From Balanoglossus misakiensis (taxonomy: Eukaryota > Hemichordata), in assembly GCA_040954595.2 (NCBI GenBank), contig CM082576.2, positions 13,330,001-13,394,000 of the forward strand: a stretch of 64,000 bases of DNA. Direction: 5' to 3'. Shown here piece by piece: positions 25,101-40,100 of this stretch; the stretch's first letter is position 1; every line of letters starts with the position of its first letter. The notes under the pieces were generated by a model. It was not told where the DNA came from and searched no databases. It worked only from the letters and a program-made list of their open reading frames with translations. Made by a program: the position numbers and the translations under genes.

Positions 25101-28100
25101 TCAGACATAATTTAGAAGAGTTGATAATACTGTTGAAATCACTAAATCACTAAAATTAAACAGATCAATGAAACTAGAACTGCAGTAACTTTGTAGTGGT
25201 TTTAGCCATTTCATGAAGTAGAGGAATTTGTGTGAATTGAGTACATATGAAAAGGGGAATTTAAATATTATTCTGAGATAATATTGACCCAATAGTTGTT
25301 ATTACTGATCAGAACAGGTAAAATATTATTGAAAAAAAGTTAAGTATTCAAAAACAATATAGGAAATTTTTCAACTGAAAATACTATTCAAAATGCCCTT
25401 TTAACAACTAGAAATGTTCATTTACATTGGGTAGTTTGCAAGTAGGTATCATGTAGCAGCCCCCAACTGTTACCCGACTGTCTCTAGGTGATCAGAGCTT
25501 GACATAGATGCCTGTTAGGAATTATCTCTACAACACAAGGCTGTGAAGTCACCAGGTGCAATCAAGGATGGCACAATACAATACATTACATTGTTTGGAT
25601 TTTCAGAATTCGTGTTTACCTTTTAGATTGTTGTTTACTGTTGGACAGGGTGGGCACAGGGTGTAGTTATGGCAGCCCCATTACGGAGAGCGCATGGTTG
25701 AGTAGTTACATGCCCATTGTGACGACACCTCAGACGCCCTCTTGAAGACGCCCTGTGTGTTACTTAATGTCCTTGGCACACTTGTATGGAAAATAATCTG
25801 TGATAATCCAGAATGTACAAGTTGGTCGACACAGATTGAGTTGAGCAATATTTGGCAGATTTTAATGGGCTTGTGAATTATCATACCTCCCTAGGTTGGA
25901 CTTAACACTGGCAAAGTATTGGCATCCTGTGTTCTGCTCGGTGAGAATTCAAAGCTATTCTCTTCAGACACTGCCAAAATATGTGATGAATGTCTGCATT
26001 TATGCCCTGTGTGAATGCGTATAACTATTACTATTATTCCAGATTTGTTGTTGAGATTTTGAACTGACTCCTTGTGATTTTTCCATGTGAAGCAATCATT
26101 AATTCGATCTGGCATTTAAACTTCCTTTCATAAAGAGAATAAAAAATGTGACTTCAAGTCAAATAGAGACGTATCGCCATTTCGGTTGAGAAGGTTTAAC
26201 CGCTATTTTGTTGACTCGCCGTACACCGAACCTTTGTTGGCTGTTCTGGCAGAAAGCGCCTCAAGTATTTGCTTATTTTAATTGTAGCTTTGTTGAGCGT
26301 ACAGCCTAAAGGTATTTAGGGACAAACGACATGGGTGCATTAACATGCGCGTTACCGTGTTTGTCATGTAAATTCCGACGGGGCAGGTGTGTACAGGTAA
26401 AAGTCGGAGAATGGATATAATGGCCGGCATTCACAATTGGGCCGCTGCGACGTGGGATTTCTTACCTATAGTCTGACTTCTCTTGGCAATAAATTAGAGT
26501 CAGTCTTTATTGAGAAGTGAATCGTGCACACTGCAGGGGCTACATGGATGAAGGGGGACTCTGCAGACACATAGAAATCCTTTGAATGAAATGGCTGTTC
26601 TATTTTAACAACAATTGTATTAAAGGGGGAAGTTCAGATACCTGCAGCACTTTTCAAGCAATGACGGTCCAATCAGCAAGTCCATTACAAAATTTAATAA
26701 TTTTTTTTACAATTGAATGTATTCAAGAGATTCAGTTAATTACCCAAGCAAAAGTTGTCCCCTGAAAGATTAGTGTAAATTGGAAAATACTGAACAGCAA
26801 ATTATCCAATCTGTCTCCCATATTTAACATTACTGGTATTCAGTGTGTATTCCTGTGTCAGTTCACAGTGGCTCACTGTAAAACGTTTTATGGGTGTATT
26901 TTTAGTGTTCAGGGTGTGCATATTTAGAACTCTTAAAGTTTGACCTTTTACGTGATAAATTGGAAAGGTCGGGTCCAGATTCTCATCAAATTCTTGCAGA
27001 TATTTACAAGTCAACAATCAATAATCTCACCATATCCACCATACTTCAAATACTGATCAAAACCACATTCAACTGTTTGTCCATGCTATCTTTTAAATAA
27101 AGAGTACTGATACCTTAGAGCCAGCTTGTCCTCTGGTTTCTATGGAAACAGAGGCAGATTTCTTGAGGTATCTGTTGAGTGAAAGGTTTGCCTTTGAAAA
27201 CCAAGTCTATTAATCTACTTACATTGAAGCTAATAAATTTTCCTTCTGTTGGAAACCTGATAGTAAACTTAATCTGTATCATATGGTGCAGATGAGTCGA
27301 GTGAGTGTTTGATATCATAGTTGTATAAAGTCCTACTCATATAACATACATAACCTTAGGTTTACTTAAAACTTTATTGGCTTGGGTATGATTTATGTCA
27401 ATGGTACTTTGCTGTGTCTGTGAGTGGCTGGAGTTGGCAACCTTGTCAAATAGACAAAACACATAAATCTTTTGTTTGGCATAATTTATGGGAAATGTAC
27501 TGTCCACAAATTATGTCATTCAATTATTGATGTATATAGGCTACAGTGCAGATTGAGCTGGTCAACAAAATACTGAGTGTGGAGCTTGGGTTAATATATA
27601 AGTTTGATGATTTAGTACAGAAGCCCACAAATGCCAAACATATTGTCATATATGACCGATTCATTACAGAAGTATACATTTTTAAGGAGAATGACAAAAT
27701 ATTTTGCATTTCATGAATTTAAATCAGATTTATGATTACTGTAGGCCCAGATTGAGTGTTGATGTTTTGTTCTTTGGTGACAAAGTAAAATTCTTGCTCA
27801 GCACTCTAGTGCCATGCAAAGTCACTTAGTCTAAATACCATAGATTTAATAGCAATGTTATTTAATAAAAGCCAATGTTGGCAAAACATGGAAGTGAGAC
27901 TGACCCATTTACAGAGCAGGGAAAGATTGTTGAATTTGACTGGTTTCAGTCAAGACTTGTACATACCACATGTTGTCTCTGAATTCTGGAATAAAAATTT
28001 AATTTGTAAAAAAATATCCTGAACAGTGAAACCTGTCAAGTCCAACCTTGTCTCAAAGCGGAAACCAGCCTGTCGATATTTAACACATTTCCAAATGTCG

Positions 28101-31100
28101 TTCCCTTGGGTTCACGTATGAAATTCTCCTAAACTACCCAATATAACCAAATTGATGCCATCATGCATGTATCACATTTTTCTCAAACCCTTTGTGGACT
28201 GGCCCAGAAAGGTACCGGTACATACGTGTGACCTCTACATTGACTTTGCCCATGCATTACTCCATTGGCCAGTCTGATTTAGTATTACAATTTTCGTCTC
28301 ATCTTTCAAAGGCAGGAAGTGTGTAAAAATTTACAGTACATATCGTCCACAGAGGTGTAAAAACCAGACAAAGGTCTAATAAACATATCGTCTGTCGCAG
28401 AAATGTCTTTCTGCCTGCTCCCATGTAGTTTTTAGCACCAAAATACCACAGTCGGTAGCTATAAGGCCAATGTTCACGCTGCGTGTTCAGCCAAAGCAGT
28501 CTTGAAGGTTGGTGTGTGCACCCACCCACTCAGCAAGCAGCGCCGAGTCAGGGTATCGGATGTCCCCTAATCAAGTCAACTGAGCGGCATTCCTGTCTCA
28601 GTTGGCTTTTTTTTTTCTCTTCACCAACCTCACACTGTATTGCCGAGTCATTGCGGATCAACTTGTGGCTTTGTTCGCTCTCTCCTCTCTGGGATCATGT
28701 GTGTGTAGCGTGCTTTGCCCAGCTCCTCTGTCAACCGGTAAGATCTGTGTTTTCATCTGAATAACATCTCAAGTGCCTGTTGTGCTGTCGGTTGCTTCGA
28801 CTGCTTGCCTTGCCTGCTTGCTGGATGTGATCAGGTCAGAGGGCTTTTTCAGGAAGGGGAAGTTTAGAGTCATTGTTCAAACTGTTGCCGACCATTCATA
28901 TGTCATCACATGCTTGCGATATTGCTTCACGTAGTTCTTGCTGCTGCAGACAGACACAGACAGTCCATCTGGTTGTCATACAAAATTTTACCATTTTAAT
29001 AGCAACCATTATATCTGTAGACTAGATATTGTAGTACTTGGGGGAATAATTTAAAACTTCTGCCGGATACTGTCATGTACAGACACTTTTACTGGCCATG
29101 CCCATATTTTGTGAAACATATCCGTATCAGCATTTATCCAACATATATCATAAGTTTCATAACCACAATTTAACAAGACAAGTGTATATCATCTGATCTT
29201 TGAATTCATGGTGATAGCACTTGATTTACAGTTTATAAGACATTTTGAACTTTTCTTACAAAAAGGCCGCGGTCTCACATTGTGACATGTACCGACCGTT
29301 CAGATCATCCACGTATTATGAATACTTGTGTCAACCGAATCCCAACGCGCTGGAAATGATTGGCACCTGTCATGGATATCGCTGTGATGCTTTACGCTTC
29401 TGTTGGTGTTTTCTTTTCATTCATAGTGGCTATTTATATAACACTCTATAATATGCGTGACATGACCTCAAACTGCTCAGATTTAACATGTCTCAGATTA
29501 GAAAAAAGACGCCTAGTCTGACTGTAATAGCCTGACACCTTTATCGAGCCCGGATCCATCCATCTCTGACGGGGCAATTATATAGAAACGCATCGGGAAT
29601 TGTCAGACAGGATCTTTGTACATAACTGATGGCATAGTTGATATCTGCAGGCTAAATCCAGTGTCTGTTCAATTCGTTGCATGCATGACATACGCCGTGA
29701 TATCTGCCCAACCCATCGGACCTCCACAACTTAAATCCTAGTCTAGCCTAGCTCATATGTCAGCTTGTCAGTGCATACATGAAGTGTTCGGAAATTATTG
29801 AATGCTCGTGAGGTCAACTGAATTTTCAGTTCACTGTTTTTGTTGGTCTAGCCATTAACTGGTGTTTCTACTGAACACCACTTGTTAATCGCGGCTCGCG
29901 CATCACCATTTAATTGGCTTACAATAATTGACCGTGTACAACTGTCATCCAACTCATTCCGACTGTTTCTGACTTGGGTGGCCTGCAAGTATAAATTCTC
30001 TCTTCTGTCTGACAGAATTCTAATTTTACCCCAAAAGAGTCAATATTTTTTCTTAATGAGCTTTCAGCTTTTCAAAACTTCTTAATAGTCTCTAGTACGT
30101 GTAATCTATCCTGTTTCGGTATATTGGTTCTGTTGTGGTAAGGGGTTCATGATAAATAAATTGAAAAGCTATTACCAAAAATACTCAATTTTAAGTGAAA
30201 GATGTCTCAGGGAATTACATGCGTCCATAACATTTTAGTTTCTTCACATGAGAACCTTTCTAGGTGTGCGTTCTTCCTAGTATACATTCCATAGTTTGGG
30301 TGTGTTGGTTTTGTGCAGTTGTTGTGACATGCAATATCACTGTGGTATTTTAGCCCCCTAAAACTACACATGTAAATACTTTTTAACCGTTGTCGGAGCA
30401 CGTTGATCCAATGAAATCGGTTTGAGATTTGTTACAGAGGGGTCATGAGCTTAGCGCTTGAAGGAATTCCTTTGAATATTAGCAGCATATATCAACGAGG
30501 AAGCTCTACGATGAAGCTTCTGTTTCTCGAGTTGCAACTTTTACAGAGCATCTTTGCTAATTTCTGAAATTACGTCAAAATTGGGCAAAAGGGACGCAGG
30601 AGTTTTCAGTCTTTCACCTGTCAGAAAATATTGATATAAGAGGGATGCTATCCTAAGAATCCTTGAGTTTATCTAAAATATGACACATATTACATGATCG
30701 AGTGAAAATTGATTTTTGAATTCTGAAACTGAAAATAAGAGCTATACTAATCAAAAGCAGAAATTTGATTGCTGCCATGACAGTCAGTCAGTAAAATTGA
30801 GTTTTTATTCTCACACACTGACTCACTCGCTCGCTCACTGACTCACTCGCTTACTCATTCACTCCTGTGCAATGATTAGAGGGAAACCATACCTAGAATA
30901 CAGAAAGTGGTTGAAGAAAAGTCATGTGGTGTTTTGAGATGAAAATATAGCCCGAAGACATGTCATGTGGTCAAGGACAATCACATCCATTGAGAGTGCC
31001 TTAGAATCTTTAATTCAGCCATGCAGTGTTTAACAGCTCAGACTCTATAGTCGAGGTGATTAAGGAAATACTGAAGGACAGTGACTTGAATTCTATGGCC

Positions 31101-34100
31101 AGCTTCATCAAATGGCCTTTTTGAAACTTCCCAAGGTCAAGAACCCCACCTATGGGCAAGCACACATGCCATGCCATTGATATCGTCACCACAAGTTCAT
31201 AGTCTGCTGTGCCATCACTAGTGGTACGTAGCATGGATTTGAACATCTCAGTTGATTTGAGAACTCCAGGGTAGATGGAAGGCCTCGCATTAGTTGTTGC
31301 TACATGTGTCTAAAAAAGCTATCACAAAGCATCTGATGTGTTTAATACAAGAACGTGCTGATGTTTTGAGATATTGATGTCTAATGTATCGCACTGTGAC
31401 AATCAGGGTATGGATTGCCATGAATGTTAGTACATCACGAATGTATCTGTTGTTCCTATTGTTCGCATGTCAAGGAAGTTCTACATGTATGTCTATTGTC
31501 AGCCATTGAATTAATGTACTTTGTACCATAGCCCAAAAATTAAGCCTAGAATAAATCCTACTTTCTCAGTAATCAGTCAGAAGGTCTGTCTTGTGTCTGT
31601 CTATTACGTTCCTGTTTATATCATTTTAGACTTGTCTTTCTGTGGATATCTCCAACACAGTGACTGAAAAAAAATAGAATAGGGCCTGAGTCAATATTAC
31701 CGAAGATATTTCAGTTGCTCCAACATAAGATCCTGTCATCTGGCCTTTGATTTATATCCCAAAATATTACAACAATTCAACAGAGATAAAATAAACCTGT
31801 GATCAATTGGTCCCAGTAATAAATCTAATTGGCTACTGTAACCTAGTATTTATCTAACTGTCTAATATTGGATTGATCTGCACTGATAGTTTGTTTTCAG
31901 AGAAACCCTACATGTACTACATGTATAGTTCAATGATTAAACCAGATTTGTGCCCAGGGCTCCCTCTATAGTTGACCCTAGGTGACACCTGCAATTTATA
32001 CAATTCGACATGCTCTTATTCAGTCTATGAAAAGAGCTTTGTGTTCGGGAGTTGCACGGTGAATCCCGTGGGGACTGTGACATTAGCATACCAATATGAC
32101 TGCACTTCCTACACCATTAAAAGTCACCAATTTTGGACATCACGAGTGATTAGCGCCGCTTTGAGAGGCATTCTGCTTTCTTGAACCTCAGGTGAGACAG
32201 TTTCAGACTTTAATAACAAGCGGCGTGGATGTGTGTAGTCACTGATAGCTTAACACACCTGCAGTTAGCAATGTCAACAGGTAGAGAGGGGGATTAGGGC
32301 AGAGCTAATATGCTATATATCCTGTGTACCGGTAGAGTGCTGTACTCTAAATGGATTTGCCGCTGATTTCGTGCGTTCGGAGTTTGTTTCCAGTCATGCG
32401 GGAGAAATTTGTTGAATAGAGAGAAGACACAATTGACAGCTATTAACTATTAAGCGAGGAGATGTGACAGCAACAATAGGGTAGAGAACAATCAACAAGT
32501 TTTGACTTGCAGTCTGCTGAAAAATTGGCCTTTTAAAGCGAGAAGCTCAGAGGCTGAAAACGGTAATTGGGTCAAAGTCTTCAATATTTGCTGCAAAATG
32601 CTAGTTTCTAGTTGTTAGCCTGGTGGGGAATAAGAATGGCCCATTTTCTTTAGGTGTTTGTCTTTCAACTGCATTTCACCATTGTAGTATCAGCTAGCAG
32701 GAACTGAATTTCATTTCCAAGTTCAAAGTGAAAATCGGACACGTTTCCTACTTGTAGCATGCCCGTGTTACTTCGTGTACAATGCAAAGACTCCCGCACA
32801 CAATTCCCGAGTAGTCGAGCTGTGGTGTCAGTGTACGATTAAGAATTCACAACAATACCACTTTCAGCGTGTCTGGGGGATTACTCTGTTACTGTGTGCT
32901 TTACTGTCAACCGGTCATTGTTGTGAATGTCAAGCAGATAAGATTGCAATGCTCGCTCTTTTTTTGACTGACCAACGCAAACATGTAAGCCAGATGGATC
33001 AGGATTGCCAAAGGGTACAGTTATGAATTAAGTTACACCAGTTGTCAAAAGTACTGTATTACAGTAAATGTTTCTTTGGTGAGCCAACTGTCAATGAGTG
33101 GTCCTGAATGGGCATTTAAAAAATCCATATTGGAGCAACTCTGTGTAACTGTCAAGTTCAAGAGTTGTTTGGCATTGAACATGCCCACAGCAGTAGAAAA
33201 GTTGTCTCAGTTTCAATATCGGGATCTGTATCGGAAGAACTTCTGAGTATTCTACTGGTATGTGACCCATCAGAGTACTACATACTGTATTTGTATTCAA
33301 TAAAAAAGGTCAAATTTTACATTGATTTTACAAAGTGCTCCATCTGTACATGTATCACCTTTCTGTTTATTCGTTGGTTGTAAGTGTGTGATATTTCTGA
33401 TTCAACTTGACATAAGGTTGTTGGGGTGTCCATGGCAACCCGGCACACTGGTAGCAAAAGCTATGGGTATTTTTGTCATGGTGTGAGATGTTTTACCGTT
33501 GTGTGTTAACTTGGTGCAAAAGTTTGACATTCAAGTAGTGATAGCAGAATGCATCAACTGAAATGGCACTGTATGGTGTACTTGTTATTTAAAAAGAACA
33601 TTTTTGTCTTGAATGGTGATGCACTTGTTTACGGTAACCATGGTGATAGTTACCCTTAGAAAACTCTGCATGTGTCGAGACTTCATTGATCAAGAGCTCC
33701 ACTGATAGTACCATGTACTGTTTGTACATTGATTTGACTTCAGTATTCTTCTGATAATGTTCAAAGTAGTATGGCAATATAGTGCTTGTATTTTTGCTGC
33801 AATTCATTCAAGTACATTTTGTTCTCAAATTTACACACTTATAAATCACAATCAGTGAGAGCCATTGACATTTTTGTAGCATAATCTCATTGTCATGCGT
33901 GAACATTGGCACAGATCTTTGTTTTTAGTGTATCCTTACCAATATACACTTGAAATCAGGTTTATTCAACCAAGTTTTATTGATATAAGTGTGCATACAA
34001 AAATAAGTACACAACACTTGCCTTTGTGTTCTGTCCCTATCATAACAAGTATTTAACAAAGCAGGATGTACACAACAGTGGGCAAGCACAATTATAACTT

Positions 34101-37100
34101 TGTCAGTCGATCTGTGGTTTGAAATGTTCATATCCGATGCAACAAGTGATTGATGTCAGCATCTGTTTAGGGCAGATTTGACCTTCCTCTTGCGACGTGA
34201 GGGCTCCTGTGCTCATTGGACTGATGTGTACATACTATTGAGAAGTCTTGCAGCGGGACTGTATGGTGCATGTACATTGTGAATTAGACATGTCACATAC
34301 ACTTGTGTAGTGCGAGACGTAGGGAACATAATTAATGTGAGATGTAACATGAATCTGTTGTGTCAGTCCTCTAAATGCCCTCACGAAACCCACTTACCGG
34401 ATATTGGTATACACAAGTACCTGTCCCAGGACCCCTTCAAATTTTGTACCCTACACGCATACACTCATGAATATTCATATCACTCTAAGCTGTGTTGAAA
34501 ATGTACATTCACTTATGTGCGGCCATGCAACACTGAGAAACTCTACACAATTCTATTCAGAATTCCGGGGGCTGGCCTGGAAAGCAAATATTGGGGCATT
34601 TTAAAAACGTTTATTGTCCTCTACCTTTGCAAATTATAGTGATTGTTGTCAAGCTCAGGGGACTATTTTTATAGTGTAATTATTAAGTTCAGACTTGTCT
34701 CATTAATGCCAGGCTGAGACCTTAGTCACTAATAGTAACAGTTTGGCATTGACAATGTCAATGTCTCAAGGCTATATGAATGTTTCTTTTGACAGTTAGA
34801 TATATGTTCACCACGAACAATTGTATAAACAATGTTTTCCACTTTATTTAACTCTCTTGCAGCTGAAGAGAAAATTCCTGGAATTCAAAATCGACCCATA
34901 TTGCGAACTCAGAAGTTGGAAAATCTTCAGAAGTGTCTTCATTTCTTAGAAAGTAAAGGTGTTCGTCTCTATGGCATCACAGCAGAGCGTAAGTTGTTTA
35001 CATTGTAGTTCCACATCTCAAAAATCATGTTGTTCGCTGCAGTTATTAAGTGAAATGTATATAATAACTGCCTAGTACTTGAATATGATTGTCATTTTTG
35101 GTTCACAATGACTTATCTATGCAATTTGTAATACCTTCACAAGAACACCACAGACTATGGTGGAATCACTGTCATACTTGATTTTTTTATTAAAAAAATA
35201 AATGCGCAACCCCAGATGTAGAGATTATGATAACAAATTTTCAAGCATCAACACAACATTAATACAGAACGCTTCACTGGTGCTGGATCTATATAAACAT
35301 GTTCATATTTGTATAGTGTGTGGTTACATTATGAAAATATTTTGACAGATCTTGCAGATGGAAATTTAAGAACGACATTGACACTTCTCAGTGCAATAAA
35401 GGACAAGTTTGAGGTAAGTCTAAGTAGCTGCAGTATTATGAGACACAATTTTATATTTTTTATTGAAAGTTATCAGAAATTCAAGAAATACTGTTAGGTA
35501 GATATCACAGTAATTAACTATTTAAGTGATCTCCAAAGTCTTTTAATAATTTATTAATACCAGTATATTTATTTTTATTTCATGTGCAGCCGAAAGTGGA
35601 GTTAAATGGTAATGATTCTTACCAAGACAATCAAGGTAACTTTGACTGTGTGTCTGTCTGTCTGTATGTCTCTCTCCTTGTCTGTGACTGTTTTCTGTCT
35701 CTGTAGTATGTGTTAACGGTATATGCACAACTTTTACCAGTAGCACTGCTGTCTGTCTTGCCCTTCGACCTCCCTATCTAGTGTTTTCTATAAGGAGGTA
35801 CATTGCTTATTATTTGTGGCAATGTCTGAATACTAGCATGTAATAATTACTTGTTGTAAGGACAGTAACATGGAGTCAGATCCGTGTTGAGTGTGAATCT
35901 AGCTATCACTTCTGCCTATTGATCACATTGGTATGCTTTGTTACCCCTGACAACAGAAACAACAGAAGATGGATATCAGAGAACATTAAGAGACAGCAGT
36001 GGTTACAATATTGCCTACTTACCTGGAACAATGGCTGCCCCTCAGCCAGAGACGGAACAGTCACCCCCTACAGACAAAATAATGGTATGGTCACATTACA
36101 TTTCAGTATGCAATTTCTTTTGATCTTAATATTTCTTTGACACATGCTTGAGAAAATGACTTGTTTCTGGTTGAGCACACCTCTTTTTATCATGTGCAGA
36201 ATAGTGTTGTTGTTATTATTAGTGGTGGTGGTGCTGTTAGGAGTAGTGGCATTTCAAAACTTATGCGTAACTGTTTTATGCTCGTGTACATGTAATTTTA
36301 CTGCTTTACAGCCACATTTAGTGAGAATCAATTCAAAAGGGCTCCAATGAGTAATATGTGCAGTTCTTGTCGTCTTTGTCATTCACAGTCAACCACCCAG
36401 TTGGACAAAAGAAAAGTGGAACAGCACGGCGCCGATCAACGCCGCCAGCAACTGATACGTGGAAACTCTGGTACGGTGGGACCGCAGCCGGACAGATCAC
36501 CGCCCACAGCGTGGTCAAATACTGCTACAAGTGTAAGTGAAATAGTTGTAGATCTACTGTAAATGCTGCTCACACTGTCCCAGATATCGTAGAGAGGATG
36601 TTTAAAATGGAAGGAATTAGATCCATATTGTACTTGGTAATTTGGGTGGCTAATACCGGGTACATGTACTGCAGTACCATAGTAAAACTTATGTTTTCTG
36701 TGAGAAATAATACATGTAGTTTAATTGGAAGTGGTGATGTTTGTTACAGCATCCGCCAGTGAGGGAGACAGTATCATTGACTGTAGAAGAAAGGTTGAAA
36801 TCTCTACTCGACAGTCCTGACTTAGGGGGCTTAGCCCAACCAACTTCTCAGGTAAGTTTGCAAACCATGTAGGCTTTAATCATTCCAACAGTGCATTGTG
36901 ATTGGTGCATACATGTTACAAAAAACAACAATGATTTAAGTAGTAAAACCCCAGACAATTTTTAGTTGTCTGTAGCAATGTGTATTATTTTATACCATGG
37001 ATGAAGTTTTGTGTATGAAGCAGTGAAGAAAAATGTGAATTTCTTGTCATCTAAATTACCGGTAATTTTAACCTGTGCATTGTTCACAATGCATTGTTGA

Positions 37101-40100
37101 AATATTGTAAGAGTACTGTTCCCTGTGGTGTACTGGTTTTGTCGACCTGTCCATGCATCAGAGTTGATGATGAGGTCCCCCCCCCCCCCCCCCCATGCTG
37201 AATTGTCAGAAAGTTTATGTTTGTTCACATGCACAACTCATTTTCATGGTAGCGGACTTTCATCCATGCAGTTAGGTTGTGTTGATGGTAATTGGGTATT
37301 ATACAATACATTTCACTCATCAGACTTGGAACATTTCAACTTACTGTGTATGCATGAAATTTTGCATGGAATAACATATGTTCGTTGATAACAGTAAAAC
37401 TTGCTGCATGCCACTGTCTGTGTACGTGTTAATTAAATCACTCACCCCAGCTTTAATACATAACCAGAATGTTTTTCATTTCCACACACATCATGCATCT
37501 TGGGTGGTGTTTACATGCTCCATTTGCCAATTGCATCCATCCCCCCTCTAGGACTATGACGACGGTGAACTAATCACACCACCCCCACCCCCCACGCGAC
37601 GAATACCCATGCGATACAGCGATGAAGACGAGGACCGAAGACTGCAGGCGGCGTTAGACGGAACGGTCCCGTACAATGCGTACCATGGTGACTGGGAGCA
37701 TTATGGCTCATATGTGGTATGCTAAAAATAGACCATCACTTTCATTTCTCACTCACTGAACCTGTCTCACTCAACTCTCTACTCTAATCACTACCACCTG
37801 TCATGGTTTGGTTCATTCCTACCTGCTCACCCCTACCTCCCACTGGTTTGACCCATCATGTCATAAAAACTGGGAATCCACTTTGAATTGAGTTGACCTT
37901 CATTGTGAGGTCAAGGGGTATATTAGAAAACAGAAAATACACAGATAGCTGCAAATTGCACAGATGTCAGTGCAAAACGCCCTGCAGTGTAGCACTGAAA
38001 ACTCATGGTGTAGTGGCCCATCAAAAGATTTTGCAGAAATATTACAAGTAATTCATTATACAATATGGAATTGGTCACGAGGCCTCAATATTTAAAAGAA
38101 TCCTTATGCTTCAGTATTTGCGCAATATAAGAAACAATGTAGAACTATTTCTGTTTGAAGATGTACAAGAATTTTAAGTCCAAAACAATGATCTGAAAAT
38201 ACCAATACGAATCATTGGGGCTGATGACAAGGTAATTTGCATGGATGTGGCATAGTCTAATTCTCATGTCATTTCCTACTTCCAGCCTTCACACAGTGGA
38301 GAAAAGAAAGACGGTCCCAGAGTTCAGAGTTTATTGGAGAGGCCAGCACCAGCCACCCCAGGATCACAAAGACCCAGCAATGCCAACGTGCAGATGTCTC
38401 CAAAAGCAGTCCATTACAATCACGGCAAAAGTCCAAGCACGTCAACCAGCAGCTCTTCTGTAGAACCTCAAAGGTATTTAAAATGGTTGTATACTGTGAT
38501 TGTTTCCAGTTGTGTGCTATAGGGTAGTGAACTCTTTCTTGTAGTGCGCCCTCTGGAGTATGTGTTGAGTTTTATGCCAACATAGTCTGGTTCCCTGGCC
38601 CATTTCAACCACGGTCGACTGATGTGTGGTGCGTCGAAACGGGCTCGACCTTGTTCTGACGCTGTGCCTACATTATTATAAAGAGAAGCTTAAATTAAAT
38701 CTTTATGTGAGGTATGTCATTGCAATTTGATCTTTTCGCTGTAGCATATTGTTGTAAGCAAAAGTAGGTGGTACTTTAAAAAAGTGGTATTTTCACAGGT
38801 AACAGTGTTTTGCTGTCAACTGGTTGATTTCCATCCAGCTGTTGGCAGTTTTCTTCATGATTGTTCAGTCAAACATGTTTTTGTATGTTCTGTTGCAGTC
38901 GTCATCCACAGCAACAACAGTCGCAGCAACGAACGGCATATTGGAACAGCTCTGACAATTTAAGAGAAGCTTGCAATATCATGTACAATCCTGCAGGCAA
39001 TCAGGTACTGTCTTTCTTGTGTACTGTGTGTGCATGGGCACTTATTGGTGTAATTTCCATGACCAGTGGTGAAACACCATTATGTCTTTCTGAAAACGTA
39101 CGTGTATGCATTACTTTTTGTGAACTGTCCGAGAAACACTAATTTTTAGAGAATTGTACTAGTTTCTACAGACTTGAAAAGAACACTGACTGCAACTATC
39201 TCCAACTCAGTGGACAAAGTCTTCATTGCATTATTTTTTTACAGAAACGTTTGTGTTTGTATTACAGACAGTGACATATCAGCCAGGTTCAAAACAGCTG
39301 CCCACGTACAGTGAACACGTGCACAGACACCAAGCACCGCCGCCGCAACATTGGAGAGACCAGTCTCCCAGCAGACACAGGGATTTCAGCCCCGCAAGGC
39401 AGCAGAGAGACTCCAGCCCTGTTAGGCAACCCAGGGACTTCAGCCCCACCCGGCAACCAAGGGACTCTAGTCCAGTTAGGCAACCCCATACCAGGGACTT
39501 CAGCCCCGCAAGGCAACAGAGAGACTCTAGCCCAGTTAGGCAACCGCACCAAAGCCCCAGCAGGCAACGTCACGACTTCATGTCGGGTCCCAGTAGACAG
39601 TTACAAATGAGAACTCAGAGTCTTGAAAATAATCTCTCTGCGTCAAGAGGGCCTGATACAATGAACCCACCCCAGAAAAACTTTAGCAACGCCGTGGAAA
39701 ATCCCAACATACCCGGTCACATGCACGGCCAGCAGGCAAGGGGACAGCTGCATGACCAGACGCAGAGGAGGGTTGAACATTACCACCGCGACCATGACAG
39801 ACTGCAACACAACCAACGGCCGATTACGGGTACTAATTCCCTCCCCATGAACAGGCTCGCCTCTCAGGACTCGACGGTCTCGTACAACAGCATCACCGAC
39901 TCCATGACGTCGACTCACGGCCAGATGTCCTTTCTTGCCAAACTGCCGTCGTCTATCAAGACGCCGAGGTCCCACGTCCCTGGACACGCGCCCCCGACGA
40001 CAATGGACAATCGTGGCGGCGAGGGGAGAATCGACCTGGAGCTGAACTACACGCCCAGCGAGAGTTCCTCGCGGTCGCACACGCCCCCGTTGCCAGCGCT

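Noticed and set aside
28483-28764. 93-residue plus-strand frame in the large CH-SAM intron
   Set aside because: No recognisable domain or conserved start; at most an untranslated alternative 5' exon.
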